64,000 nucleotides of DNA from Lycocorax pyrrhopterus obiensis (GCA_014706295.1 JACSVZ010000024.1:2163136-2227135), one strand, 5' to 3'. Counted from the stretch's first letter, positions 12,372 through 24,089 are shown. Translations and numbers: made by a program. The notes: generated from the letters alone by a model not told the origin.

Positions 12372-14262
12372 TCCTGTGCTGGTGGCTGAGCCCAGCTTGG
12401 CAGTGCCTTCATGCAGAAGTGAGGAACAAGTGGTGAAGGGTTTAAAATAGTTCTCTGATGCCCCCTTTGTGTGTGTCTTTTCAACTGACCTTTCCCACCA
12501 CTATTTTAACATCACTCACAAAAGAGGCGCATCTTGCATTATCTGCGCTTCATCTTACCAAATGTCCCATCCTGAGAAGTTTTGTTCTTAATTCTGATCT
12601 TCTTCAGTATTTTGCAAGTCATTAAAAATCCCATCTCCTTTTAAATCTTGCTTATCCTTGAGAACAAGAGTTTAGGAAGATTCATGAAAGGAAGTGAAAA
12701 TTTTTTTGCACATGAGGAGTACCCTGTTGTGATAATAGACAGTAAAGAGAAACACGGCAGGGATGTTCAGGGCTTAAGCCAACCTCATTTAAGCTGATCT
12801 TCAGAGGCTGGACTGTGCTTGATGTAGAAGGAAATGTCCTGCATCTGCTGCTGGGAGGCTCTGGCACTTTCTGGCCATTGTCACCTGGAGGAGCCGGGCC
12901 ATGTGTGTGGCACCTGCTCTGTGTGAGGAGCTCCAGTGTCCTCACAGCCCTCAGGGGAAGGCTTAGGGACAGCAGGACTCCTGGACAGACTGGTGCTTGT
13001 TGACCAGGACCATGGGTGTAATAGCACAGCTTGCTGCTGTTCTCAGCTCAGGGAGCCCATGGGCAAAAAGCAAATGCAAGGGTGAGTCCCCGGGTGGGTG
13101 TGGGACACGCTCACCTGCTGAGCACACACTCCCTCTACACAGCCCTGGGTGGGATTGGGGTGAGCAGCACCTTTCGAAAGGCTTTTTTTTTTTCAACACA
13201 CAGTGAGGCTTTCCCAGTGTTTTAAGCAGGACAGGCACAATGTAGTGTGAGCCACTGCTGCCCTTAGTGCCACAAACCTCCCTCCATCCCAGCCTTGGTC
13301 TCACACAGTCCTGCCCTCCCATTGCTGCCGGTCCTGCAAGCCAGAATCTGTGTTCTGGGGAGAAAGGTGGGCAGCACTGAGGTTTGTAAGCAAGATAAAC
13401 CAGGAGCCTGGAGCTCCTGAGCCATCTGTCTTGCCCTGACCGCTATGCAAGGCAGAGCCCGGCCATCCTATCAGCCCCTCTGCTGCTGGCAGCACTCCCA
13501 GATCCCTCCATTTGTGACCAGCCAACATGCCCTTCACTTTTCCCTCTCAACCTTCATTTAATGGGTTTGGGAGTCCAATCTGAGCACAGCTTCCAGATAA
13601 AAGCATCTGCTCCACATAAAAGCATCAGCTGGAGGCATCAATGGGATTTGTAAGTACACGAGGAACAGAAGGCGCCCTCAGAGTGGACCCAAACTTCACA
13701 AGCAGCAGCCAACAGGACCATCAGTGGGTACGGCGTGGGCAAGGCTGGAGGACCCTGATGGAGGAAGAGGAGGCACAGAGGCCCTTCCTTACTGTTCAGC
13801 TGGGCCTAGCAGGCTCTGGGAGGGCTTGGTGAGGAGCAGGTCACTGGAGCAGTGTGGGGCGAGAGGAGTCACAGAGCGAGGAGAGGGAGGAGGTGGAGGG
13901 GCTGAGGCAGGGAAAGGCCACGGGCAGCTATGTCAGGGTTAGTGATGCTTGTGGGTTAGTGATGGGTGTGGAGGTGTGGGAGCAGAGGAAGGCCTCTGCT
14001 GACTTCCCAGGGATCTGCCTTCTCAGTGGCACCGTGGATGTGTCCAGTCCTGGTGACTCCAACGGGAAGGAGGAGTTCCCAGCCCTGGGGTACCCTTGAG
14101 AAGGAAGCACTGCTTGCCCCCGCCTCAGAATCCCATCCTATAAACCAGTGCCTGCACCGACACCTCCCCAGCACGGCAATCCCCGTGAGCTCCAGGGGTG
14201 GGAGAAGCACCGGGATGATCCCCCCAGCCCCATGGTGTCCAGCCAGGCCTTTTCCTCTTCAG
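12372..14262. other. Single-copy DNA upstream of exon-like blocks
   Basis: No transposon is recognised. Several GC-rich frames near 13640-14210 overlap on both strands. The block just before 14263 is open for a long way in the same frame as the following candidate exon, so its 5' limit is uncertain. Confidence 0.45.
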
Positions 14263-14368
14263 CCCTGTCCAGGGGCAGCTGCAGCCCAGCCCACCCCTGA
14301 GAGCTGCCTGGGGACAGTAAAGGAGACGATGATGCTGCAGGATGGAAGACCCTACTTGTTGGAAGAAG
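14263..14368 (+). CDS. Candidate internal exon A, product unknown
   Basis: A pyrimidine-rich tract ending CTCTTCAG precedes 14263, and the donor after 14368 is GAAGAAG|GTGAGC, a near-consensus site. The frame that fits the next block is open and gives about 35 residues, with the end reading QDGRPYLLEE; it begins in phase 0 and ends with one extra base. The frame extends further upstream, so another acceptor could be used. No domain is recognised. The case rests on the splice sites and on phase agreement with 14572-14700, not on homology. It could equally be an exon of a non-coding RNA or chance. Confidence 0.3.
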
Positions 14369-14571
14369 GTGAGCTCTGGGTTTGTCACTGAGACGTGGGA
14401 ATGTGCCAGTTCCCTGGGACCTGCTGGCTCACCACAGTGAGCTGTGAGACCAGGCCCTGCCTCTGCCTTGTAGCAGCACCAGGGCCCTGCAGCAGAGGAG
14501 TGGGGCAGGGGTAGCTCTTTTTTTCCCTTTAGGTCTTTCAAATGAATCCTAGCCCTCTGCTTCTCTCCCAG

Positions 14572-14700
14572 CACTACGCAAAGTCCCTTCAGGGAGTCAA
14601 AACCAAAATCCGGATTCCCTCTCCTGGGACACAGATTCTGTAAAAGTCCTGGAAACTGGAAGAAAGCAACAGGAAGAAGAGCAAGGAAATGCCACCGCAG
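14572..14700 (+). CDS. Candidate internal exon B, product unknown
   Basis: The acceptor is strong (CTGCTTCTCTCCCAG before 14572) and the donor is consensus (CCGCAG|GTGAGT after 14700). The 129-bp block is a multiple of three. Entered in the phase left by exon A it is open throughout and encodes a polar, acidic segment including SLSWDTDSVKVLETGRKQQ followed by a Glu/Gln-rich run. A second frame is also open across it; the third has a stop. The intron to exon A would be 203 bp, short but usual for birds. No family is recognised and no downstream partner was found with confidence. Confidence 0.33.
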
Positions 14701-15881
14701 GTGAGTGACCGTGAATAATCCCCATGCTCACATTTTCTTCTGTGTTATCATCCTTTTTAAAAATTAAAGATGGTAATAGGTTACTGTAGTGGAAAGTGAG
14801 ATAATGGGAGATTTTAGGGAGATAAAATTATAATGGTATCCAGGGAGGGAGGGCAATGGGGACAGAAAATTGAAAGGGATTCATTATGAACTTATCCTCA
14901 CTTATAAATATTCCCCCAGGTTAGGACTTATGGTGTTAATAATTAACCAGAATCTTATGAAGGCTAAAATAACTACAGCATGCACAAAGCTCCTCACTTC
15001 AGCACTCACCATGTGCACAAGCCTTGCCCGCCACTCATCCAAGTTACTGTGGTAACTGTACATCTGCTTCCCACAATATCCTTCATTAATCATTTACACA
15101 CGGGGGAAGAATAAAGTCTTGGAGGAAAGATGCCATGGGAGCTATTTCTGCTCACCTGGGCTGGTGAGTGAGACCAGCTCTGGACCTTCCCAGTCCTCAC
15201 AGGCCACAGTCCCAGGTGCTGTCTAAAGGAAGTGAATGCACATCAGTCACACCTATCAGCTGGGAGGAGATATCTGTGTGCTGAATGTGTCCATTCCTTG
15301 TTCTGCATGCATTTCAGACTGTTCTGGTTCTACAGTATCTATCAGAAGCACTAGAAAACAGGCCTGTGCACTATGGTCCTTCTCACCAGCGTTTCTTTCC
15401 TTCTGCTTCATGGTTCTCATTGTCCCCGTGCTGTTGGGAAGGGACCTCTAGAAGCCTCCAGTCCAGCTCCCACTCAGAGCAGGACCATTTCCAGCACTGA
15501 TCAGTCACCCTGGCTGTGCTTCTGTCCACTGAAGATGCATGTCCAAGACTCTCTGATCCGAAAAGTCCAAGGAGTCAATGGGAGGAGGGCCTGGAGGGAT
15601 AAGAAAATTCCTCTGGCTATTGCAGTGCAGTGGCTCTTTGGGATGTCCCTGCCATAAAAACAGTGGAGCACTTGCCATTGGCCAGGAGGTGAAGTGCCAT
15701 GTGCACAGGGAGGGGACAGGCATCCTTCAGAAAAGCCTACTGAGACCTGCAGAGGAGCCTCTTGTGACAGCAGAGCCTGCGGCTGAAGAAAGGGCTGATG
15801 GTGGGAAATGAAGGGACAGCAAATGCTCCTCAGAGGGTTAATCTTTAACCACATTGTGGCACAGATCAAGCTGCAGGAGGT
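14701..15881. other. Single-copy DNA, no gene recognised
   Basis: If the two preceding exon-like blocks are real this would be intron. An AT-rich part at 14740-14960 is followed by ordinary sequence. No repeat family is recognised. Confidence 0.45.
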
Positions 15882-16188
15882 GAATCACAGAATCATGGAA
15901 TCGTAGAAACACGGAATCACAGAATCACAAAATGATTTGGACTGGAAGGCACCTAAAAGTCCATCCCATTCCATCTGCTGCCATGGGCAGGGACACCTTC
16001 CACTGTCCCAGGTTGCTCCAAGCCCTGTCCAGCCTGGCCTTGGACACTTCAAGGGTGGGTGAGCCACAGCTTCTCTGGGCACCCTGTGCCAGGGCCTCAC
16101 CACCCTCACAGGGAACAATTCCTTCTGTATATGTCACCTAAATTTTCCCCCTTACACTTTGACGCCCTTCCCCCTTGTCCTGCCAGGG
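15882..16188 (-). mobile_element. CR1 LINE 3' fragment
   Basis: The left edge has an expanded tail of AATCACAG/AATCATGG/AATCGTAG-type units, then TTTGGACTGGAAGGCACC and the block GCCATGGGCAGGGACACC. It continues through GGTTGCTCCAAGCCCTGTCC and CAGCTTCTCTGGGCACCC and ends in the CCCCCTTGTCCTGCCAGG region. It lies on the minus strand, is 5'-truncated at about 305 bp and is non-coding. The tail is longer than in the other copies here, with about five degenerate 8-bp units. Confidence 0.95.
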
Positions 16189-16592
16189 TTGTGGACTGTG
16201 GGACTGTGGGTATCCCTTTCCCACAGGGAGAGTCCCACAGGTCTCACCTCCTTCTCCTGAGGGCACAGCAAGGACCATATCCAGCATCAGCACAGCACCA
16301 CAGGACCTCCAGTGCTCCCATCAGCAGAAAAGGCAGGACGCCTCTTCCTCATGAACTTCTGTACTCTGTGCCCTGGACAGCAGCGGTGGATAAAGGGAAT
16401 CTGACCAAAGCATCCTAATAAACAGGACGTGCCTCTGAATTTCTTAGCTCTGGGAAGAGTGAACCCGTCCCTGCAGCCGAGTGCAGAAGGTGTCAGTACT
16501 GAGTCACTTTTTTACAAACTCTGTGCCACGAGGAAGCGAGGTGAGGAGGGGTTGCTGGAGAGGACACAGCATGAGTGAGTTACTTGCACCTT
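16189..16592. other. Single-copy DNA, nothing recognised
   Basis: A short interval between oppositely oriented CR1 fragments. Apart from a small repeat of GTGGACTGTGGGACTGTGGG type near 16190, nothing stands out. Confidence 0.5.
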
Positions 16593-16643
16593 GCAGGAGC
16601 TGGACTCCAGTGATCCTTCCAGCTCAGGGTATTCTATGATCTC
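16593..16643 (+). mobile_element. CR1 LINE 3'-end remnant
   Basis: GAGCTGGACTCCAGTGATCC, then TTCCAGCTCAGGGTATTCTATGATC, matches the last 50 bp of a CR1 in plus orientation. Only the terminal part is retained, consistent with an extremely 5'-truncated insertion. Confidence 0.75.
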
Positions 16644-17104
16644 CATTTTCAGCTGCAAGAGTGTGCCTGGACAGGGGAGACTGTCAGGAGCTGGGAGTTT
16701 AGCTCTGGGAGCTCACAGCCTCAGTGCTCCTCGCAGAGACACAAGCTGATGGGAGCTGGTGCAGAGGGAAAAGGCAGCAGCACACACTCCAGGAAAGCCT
16801 TGACTTCCCAGGGGCCTTCCAGGAACATATTTCAGCCATGGGTACCCCGTCCTGGCAGGGAGGTTTCGAATCAGTGGGGAACTCATGCTGGAGCGATTCA
16901 AAGTCTCTCTGCAGCACAGGCAGAGCCAGCCCTTCGCTGTCCTTTGGGTGACAGCTCAGTGACAGAATAGCTGAATGGGAAAAGGTGTTTGGGGCTACCT
17001 GTCCTGCGTCCCAGCAGCGCTGTGTGCTGGTTGCCTCGGGCTAACACTCTCCCTGAACTTTTGGAAGTGATCCAACAGGCAGCACGGAGGAACCCCTTCC
17101 CTGC

Positions 17105-17128
17105 CACAGGCACAGGCACAGGCACAGG
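17105..17128. repeat. (CACAGG)4 simple repeat
   Basis: Four uninterrupted copies of the CACAGG hexamer. It is short and probably polymorphic; no gene is attached. Confidence 0.9.
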
Positions 17129-18067
17129 AAGTGTTGACCCCAGAGTGGGGTCAGCCCTGGACTGGGCGAGGAAAGGACACAGAGCAGCCCCAGCAGCACA
17201 GCACGGGCTCTGCACAGCAGCATGCAGCCCCGGTAATGAGGACAGCAAATTAGAGTTCTTTAAATAACCAGGACCTCTTCAGGAAAGGGAGTAAGGTCCT
17301 CAGACGGCCTGATCTTCACTTAATCCCTGCAAACAGACACCTCTGATTAGGAGGATTGGTTTCTTCTGGAGGGGAGCGGATTGAGGGCTTTGCCTGGCAA
17401 GAGCGAAATAACATCTGGTGCTGTGTTTCCTAAACCCAGGGAGCCCCTGACTCCTGTCCCCAGTTTAATGCTCAACCTCCTCACTCCTCCTCCCCATCCC
17501 AGCACCAAACCCCCGTCATTAGCATCTGACCTGGAGCAGGAGCACCCCGTGGGTCAGCACAGCCCTGACACACATCGTGCCCGGGTCAGAGAGGAGCCCT
17601 GAGCCCCCGGAAGGGCTGGCAGGACGGGCAGTGCTGGCAGGGGCTGCCCTCGAGGACTCAGTGACAGCTTTGTGTCACGGGTCTGGGTGGGCAGCAGGGC
17701 TGCTCCTCACCCCCGGCACCACTGACACAAATTGGAGGAGCCACATCAGTGACACAGAGGTCTCAGTTAATGAGCAGGGACACTAATGAATCTGTGTGTT
17801 ATCTCCGTGTATCCTCTGCCTCCAGGAGAGCCCCAGGGCACCTCAAGCAAACAAACGAAGGAAACATGAAGGAAACATGTCTATTAGGGCTTGCCAGCAC
17901 CTGGGCTGTGCACCCCTTCCCCCGGAGCTGGCTGCATTCAGGGCAATGTACATTCACAGCAGCAATTTATACAGACTCACAGCAAATATTTTTGCTGATG
18001 ATTTTCTGCAAGATTTGCCAGGGCTTTTATCAGAACCAAAAGTGAGATTCCTTTTTCCTTCTTTTTT

Positions 18068-18089
18068 GGGGGGGGGGGGGGGGGAGGGG
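18068..18089 (+). repeat. Poly-G run with adjacent pyrimidine tract
   Basis: Seventeen consecutive G (18068-18084), one A and four more G follow a T/C-rich tract (TTCCTTTTTCCTTC). The plus strand could form a G-quadruplex, and the region is prone to polymerase slippage, so the exact length may be a sequencing or assembly artefact. Confidence 0.85.
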
Positions 18090-18818
18090 CTCATTTGCAT
18101 AATGAGATTCTGAAATTTCGCCCCTCCCCCAAGATATACACAGTTTTCTGTGTTGATGAACATCAGATTTGGCTGAAAATAATTTTGACGGAAAATGTTC
18201 AGCTGTCTCTCCAGCAGGATAAAGCCCTGACGGAGCCCTGCCATGCAGAAGTGCTGGCATGACCAAATGACTTTGCTTTAAGAGGCAGCAAGAGAACAGC
18301 CCCTGGCAAAGAGGGAAGAGCCCTTTCAATCCCAGCTGTGTTCTTGGAGAAGCCTTGGAGATGTAGGAGACCCACTGAAGGGTTTCAAAGCACCAGCCTG
18401 TCCTAGTGAGGAACACGTTATTTTCTGCTGTTTTCATTCCGTGCTAACCCAGCTGGGTGGCTCTGAACACACCTTCCAGGAAAATGCAGGACGGGGAGGA
18501 CGCTGATGAGATCCAGGGTATCGAGAGGTTCGGCACCTGGACAAAGGCATGGCCTAGGAGAAGAAAGGGCCACCAGCTCTGTATTTTGCTAACCCAAGTC
18601 TAGGGTGACAGTTTTGCAATGGTCCAGTCCCAAGAGGTTTTTTGGGTAGCAGTAGCCCCAAAGCTGGGTGCCACCAGGGAATTACAGCACTGACAGGCAG
18701 TGTGGGTGTAATGCTGGATCATGTGGGACGGCTCTGCAGAAGATGTGAGGTGTGTGATGGAGCTGCCACAGCTCCCTGCAGGAAGGGACCTCCTGAAGGT
18801 GCCAGGCAGGTCTCACCA

Positions 18819-19183
18819 TATGGATGTTGAAAAAGCTCCAGCAGAGAATTTCTTCAGCTCTCTGCAGCATTTTTGTGAGAGTTCTGTCTTTCCCATGCAA
18901 GTAACTCAAAACAATGTTACAGTTTTGTAAACTTCTGGCACCTGCAGGTTGTTTTGCCGGATTGTTATGGTTCTAACTAGAAAAACATTCAGAGATGGGT
19001 GTCTTAGAACTTGACCAATCCCCTTAAGGGGTGGATGGCAAAAACCAATTACCTTATGCCACTTAACACACTTTGTGAACTAACATATAAAAGCCTTCAG
19101 AGAGTTCATTAAAGCGCGTCCATCTATCCCTGAGCCTGGACTTTGTGTCATTTCTCTACTCGTCCGTGGGGAAAACAGCGACA
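18819..19183 (+). mobile_element. Solo LTR, ERVK-like family, copy 1
   Basis: A 365-bp LTR bounded by a perfect 6-bp target-site duplication TCACCA (18813-18818 and 19184-19189). The start reads TATGGATGTTG, a TG start with one change when aligned to the copy at 60623. Promoter parts are visible: CCAAT inside AAACCAATTACCTTATGCCA, TATAAAAG at 19086-19093 and ATTAAA at 19108-19113. U5 has GGACTTTGTGTCATT and the end is GCGACA. No primer-binding site or retroviral coding sequence follows, so internal sequence was lost by LTR-LTR recombination. A 6-bp duplication is typical of ERVK/beta-like elements; that class is an inference. Confidence 0.9.
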
Positions 19184-19523
19184 TCACCACTCCGCATTCT
19201 TGTGATCCAGAGGGAATTATGTCTGCTGGGACCAAGAGAGCACCGTACAGAGCAGCACATCTACAGGAACCAAAGGTGGAAGGGCAGTGGAGCAACAACA
19301 AAGCGGTTTTGTGGGAAACACTGGTCTGAAACAACTGGAGCCCTGAGGTGACAGCTGCCAACAGGCAGAACATCTCAAACATCAGTGTTACCTCAGGCCT
19401 ACATCTGAGCAGTGCATTAAATAGCTCTGGAAATATGTTCAGGCACTGGGACCAGGTGCTGTGATCAGCCTGCGCTGTCTCATGAAGTCCCCTGGTCCCT
19501 GCAGCAGGATGGATCCATCCAAA
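19184..19523. other. Single-copy DNA, nothing recognised
   Basis: The first six bases are the right-hand target-site duplication of the preceding solo LTR. The rest has no recognisable gene or repeat. Confidence 0.5.
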
Positions 19524-19580
19524 GCAGTTGTAATTAGATGATCTTTAGGATCGCTTCCAACCCGTTGTGTGATTCTGTGA
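19524..19580 (+). mobile_element. CR1 LINE 3'-end remnant
   Basis: GTTGTAATTAGATGATCTTT, then AGGATCGCTTCCAACCC and GTGTGATTCTGTGA, is the terminal 55-60 bp of a CR1 in plus orientation. It is severely 5'-truncated and non-coding. Confidence 0.85.
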
Positions 19581-20551
19581 AAACAGTCCCAGGAACGCTC
19601 CAGCTGCTGTGTCCAGGAAAGGCTTTGGAGTGAGCTGTCTGGCCCAGCCCAAGCCCAGGGCCCTGTCTGTCTCACCCTGGCAGGCCCTGCCTGGCTGTTT
19701 CACGTGTGTGCCATGGTCTGCCGCTCCATGGTAGAAGTGAGTACTGGGGGGCTGGCACCTGGTTCATCCGAGAGAGGAAACAACAACTCATTTTCTGCCA
19801 TTAGATACTGTAAGAATAATTTTTAAATGAGAGCTGTGGGCTAAAATGAGAGTTGTGGGCTAAAATATACCTGCTGCATGGAGTGAGTAGACAAATCAAT
19901 TGATCAGTCAACTGATTGCTTAGACATACAAGGAGATCATCATCACTGAGTGGAGATCAGTGCCGTGCACTGTTGCAGCAATTTCACATTTGCTGCCATG
20001 CCACAGGGCTCTTGTTTGCCATTTTCATGATCGTTTATGCCACATTTGTCAATTTGTTGGCCTCACATTCAATAGGATCAGCAACTGGTTGAAGCCCTTC
20101 CACCTCCAGCCAGTTATCCAAGTCAGCCTAGGGCAGGACTTACAGGCGTGGTGCTGTTTCAGGACTGGACCCAAGCACCGAGGAGTCTTTTCCAGGTCTG
20201 GGCTTCTAAGTAAACCCTTGTCAATTCTAACACCTTCCAAATGGAAAGAGGCATCTGCTTTGTCCACTCACGTCTCCAGCACACCCACGAATAAGGAGGG
20301 CAGATTTCAGCAATCAGGAATCCCAACATGTGGATTATTTTGCTGTATTTTGCTTCAGGACAGTTGAACTCCATGGCATGTAAGAGAGTATAGAGTGAGC
20401 TAATTCAGTCCAAGCAACTCCTTGAACAAAGCAGTACAGACGTTTATCTCCTTGCTGGGGCTTGTTGATGACCCACTGTAAGGCAAATATGGTCTGCCCA
20501 AAGCTTGCCCACTGAGCACTGATGTGCCCCAGGGCCAAAATCTATCAGCAT
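19581..20551. other. Single-copy DNA, no gene recognised
   Basis: Contains a near-tandem pair of GAGAGTTGTGGGCTAAAAT-type units near 19828-19866. No gene, exon signal or transposon is recognised. Confidence 0.5.
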
Positions 20552-20990
20552 GAGAATCACAGAATGGTTTGGGTTGGAAGGGACCTTAAAAACAAACTAG
20601 ATACAACCCCCTTGCCATGGGCAGGGATACCTTCCACTAGCCCAGGTTGTTCCAAGCCCCATCCAGCCTGGCCTGGGACACTTCCAGGGATGGGGCAGCC
20701 ACAGCTTCTCTGAGCACCCTGTGCCAGGGCCTCCCCACACTTAGAGGGAAGGATTCCTTCCCAATATCCCATCTAACCCTGCCCTCTGGCAGTGGGAAGC
20801 CATTCCCCCTTGTCCTGTCCCTCCAGGCCCTTGTCCAAAGTCCCTCTCCAGCTCTCTTAGAGCCCCTTCAGGTACTGAAAGGCCACAAAAAAGTCTCCCT
20901 GGTGCCTTCTCTTCTCCAGGATGAACAATTCTCTCAGCATTTCCTCACAGCAGAGGTGCTCCAGCCCTCTAATCATCTTGGTGGCCTGAA
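20552..20990 (-). mobile_element. CR1 LINE 3' fragment
   Basis: One of the best-preserved CR1 copies in the window. The left edge is GAATCACAGAATGGTTTGGG followed by TTGGAAGGGACCTT; the body runs through CCATGGGCAGGGATACCTTC, CACAGCTTCTCTGAGCACC, CCCCTTGTCCTGTCC and CTTCTCTTCTCCAGGATGAAC, and ends near GGTGCTCCAGCCCTCTAATC. About 440 bp, minus strand, 5'-truncated. A 226-codon plus-strand frame that starts inside it is chance antisense, not a gene. Confidence 0.96.
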
Positions 20991-23701
20991 GAGGATGGTG
21001 TTGTCTAAGGGTGCTGAACACAAGGGTTGTGGGGGAGAAATGAGCCGCTTGTTCAGCTGCTCCCCAGCAAGGGAAGAGTCCATGATCCCTGTCCAGGCTG
21101 GATGGTCCTGCAGCTTGGGGTCTGCTTTTGGTGAGTCTGCTGTGCAAGACAGGCTGCGGACCTCGCTCTCCGGGATACTGGAATCAGGCTTGTGCTGGAT
21201 TTTCACCCAAGGTCCCGTCGCCCAAGCTGGGAGGAGTTGGGGACAAGTGGGGGTGCCAGGGGGGTGGCAGAGGTCCCGTGCTGGCTGGCTGGACCTCACA
21301 CACCTGGCAGGGCTGGCTCTGGAGTGATGCTCTGCCTCATCTCACTGCACCCGGCCATGGGGAGTGGGAGGGAGGAGGGAACTGTCTCTTTGTATATTTT
21401 ACACTGCAACCTTTTGGGGTGGAAAATAGCTCTAAGCACCAAAGAAGAGAATTAAAGTGCATTTTAATGATATGTGTCTTATGTCTGAATGAGCATCTCA
21501 GATTACAATCTCACTTGGGTCCACGTGAGGAAATCCAGCTAGTGAAAAATCTCCCATCATCTCCCTCTACATTAATACACATATTTATGTTTTAGAGCTT
21601 CATTTCAACTGTTATGTTTTTTCAAAAGTAATTAAACTAGGTTTCAAATGAGGAAATAACCTCATGTACTCCCTGCTCACCAACCACACATGAATATTAA
21701 AGAAAGTGGTCAGAAACAGATCTATTTATGAAAAAAATATAAATTAATTAGATGCAGTTTTTCTTCCCTGCAGCTTCATTCAACCTTTATATCAAAAATG
21801 ACATGAAATACATCTGGGTTCATTTGTTTAAAAATTTCCTTTGAACACATCTCCATCTCCATTTAAATTAAAAAATGACTTAGCACAAAGAATAACAAAA
21901 AGCCTTCTGTGCAGAATACAATGAGTAATGAACTTCAAATCATATCTGCATGAAAGATTGTCAAGTTGGATATTGTTTTTCCATATGACCTGTTTTTTTC
22001 TAATTATTATATTTTTCCTGGCTCTGATTTTATAAACAGTGGTACCTCTCCCCTTAGCTGGCTCTAAAAGAGGTTTGTTTAATCTTTGACATTTCCTATT
22101 TCACAGGCTGCTTTGCGAGTGTCACACAATAGAGCTTTGTTGGTCTCGGTTTAATTAAACACCATTTCTTTGCTTTAAGTAGCAGAGGCAGTGACACTTT
22201 AAAAAGTTCCTTTTCTGCTTGAAAAATAATACAGTGTCAGTGAATAATTAAAACATACAAATCATCAGAATTAATTAACATCCTGAACACTTTTAAGTGC
22301 TTAAGAGTCTTTATTTCTGGGCATTTCATTTGAAAGGCTTTTTGGAGACAGATAGAATTAGCAAGCATCATTTTGGTAATGTTCTCTGGGGTCATGGACA
22401 GGAGCTCTCCCGTTTCCCAGCAGCCAGGTGAGGAGCTCGAGGTCACTGGATACGGAATCCTGGTCGCTGTCTCCTCTGAATATGCAAAGCCCCTGCTCCA
22501 GCACAGCCCCCCCATGCCAGGGGGCTGCAGCACCTGGAAAACTGAGCCCTGGAGGAGCCAACCCAATTTCAGTGCAGTTAAGATCCTCTCTGATTTTCTG
22601 GTTTCTCCAGGAAAAACAGAAGCTGTGCACAATTTCCAAACAGTGCTGTACCAGCCGTAGCTGGGAAGGCCCAGAGAGGGTTCTCTCATCACCTCACCTT
22701 CCCTGCATGGACTGGAGACCCCTACCCCCGCTCCCACACTGTCTGCACAGCACATTGGGCTCCAGTCCCTTATTCCTGAGCAGTTCACATGTGCCTGCCC
22801 AGTGACCCATCAATGCTCAGCGTAGCCATTCCCATACACCGGCCCATCAATATTTATTGCAGTAATTTCCACCCATCTGAATAATAGAAATTGCAGATGA
22901 AAAAGCCGGGCAGTGGCAGCGGCAGGAAGGAAATTGGGTGTTGCAGTTCTCAGTTGACTGCCTGGAAGTGGCTGCTCTCGTCTTGAAATGCAGCTTTGTG
23001 CCTTTCATCCCAGTGCACCTACTTGCTCCAAACCAGTTCTTCTTCCCCTTTCATGAGTGCACTTTTCAAATGATAATGGGCTGGTGTCATGACCTTGCTG
23101 AAGCAGAGACTGCCGTGCTAAAAATATTAACGCTTTTCATCTTCACTTCTGAGTCCCAGACAGGTTTGCTGGTTTTCTCTGAACATTTCAAACACATCGA
23201 TGTCACTATAGAAATGAACTTGCCCCTTTCTGGCTATAATATGATAATCCACCATATGTGCATGTGAATTTTGATTTCATAACCACTGGGGCTGTGCAGC
23301 ACCCAGGCAGCCCCTCTCTGCCCATCAGACTGGTGCATCATGCCACAGGTGACTCATTCAGGACCTCACAGCAGAGCTGGGGACAGAGCTCTGGATGTCC
23401 ATAACCTGGCGTGGTCTTCAACACACTCACAGTTTCACTGGACATGTGAGTGTAAGAATTGCATCTTGTATCCTACTCCTGTCCAAGCCAGATCTTCTTA
23501 CTCCACTGCGCTGGCCAGTCCGAGGGAGAGTCCTACTGATGGACAGTCAGAGGGCCAGTCGTAGTACAGTCCTACTGTGCTATGACATTCCCAATATTCC
23601 CTTTGGAAATCTGGCAGGGCCAAGAGCAGGGTGCACATCCAGCCCCAGGCACCCCCTGCACTTCAGAGATGTCCAGGACCAGTGATCTGGATGTTCAAGA
23701 C
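20991..23701. other. Single-copy DNA including an AT-rich block
   Basis: From about 21430 to 22370 the sequence is strongly AT-rich with few CpG and no transposon signature (listed separately). The flanks are ordinary. Near 23513-23575 the unit GGCCAGTC...AGTCCTACTG occurs twice in diverged form. No gene is recognised. Confidence 0.5.
21440..22350. other. AT-rich block, candidate conserved non-coding element
   Basis: About 900 bp rich in TAATTA, ATTTAAAT and TTAAT cores, with a 12-bp palindrome GTTTAATTAAAC at 22149-22160. It contains no recognisable repeat and no long ORF, and contrasts with the GC-richer neighbourhood. Long-range enhancers near developmental genes often look like this, but that is an inference from composition alone. 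Confidence 0.3.
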
Positions 23702-24089
23702 TGTTGGGGTGCACGATGTGCTGGAAGAGAGACAGGCCCTGAGGGCCGCAGAGAGAGCCTCTTTCTTGGACCCAGAGGTGACCCTGGGAGTGCATCCAGG
23801 TCACCGGGGATGGGCTGAGAGAGGATTGTGGGTTTGTGGACAGTGCTGGGCCTACGAGATGTGATAATTGTAGTTTGTGACCTTATAGGGCATTGTTTAC
23901 CTGTTACCATAATAGGCAATGTCTGTGCACTACCCCAGGTGATTGGGGGACACTGAGGTGAACATCTTTCCTGTTTCTATGATGGGATATCCTGTTGGGT
24001 GCTGGTATTTAGGGAATATTCACTGCGCAATAAACGCTTTGCACTTTCCATCTTGTGTGTGAAGTCCATGCCCTTGTGTGATTACTGCA
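23702..24089 (+). mobile_element. Solo LTR, second ERV family
   Basis: A 388-bp block starts TGTTGGGG and ends TTACTGCA. It is flanked by CAAGAC (23696-23701) and CAAGAT (24090-24095), a 6-bp target-site duplication with one mismatch. AATAAA lies at 24029-24034, giving a U5 of about 55 bp. No clear TATA box is seen. The sequence does not align with the family at 18819, 42128 and 60623. The right flank is directly the 5' part of a CR1 fragment, so this element sits at the edge of that CR1. No internal retroviral sequence is present. Confidence 0.75.

Larger units (their letters stand above)
16644..18818. other. Single-copy DNA with minor simple repeats
   Basis: No gene is recognised. It contains four copies of a CACAGG hexamer at 17105-17128 and a run of 17 G at 18068-18084 (listed separately). 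Overlapping frames near 16990-17270 and 17380-17790 have no recognisable domain. Confidence 0.5.

Noticed and set aside
13036..13082. Short exon between CTGTTCTCAG and GGTGAGTCC
   Set aside because: Only about 36 bases long, no matching partner exon and no recognisable peptide.
20647..21327. 226-codon plus-strand frame as a gene
   Set aside because: About the first half runs antisense through a minus-strand CR1 3' region, so it is not an independent gene.
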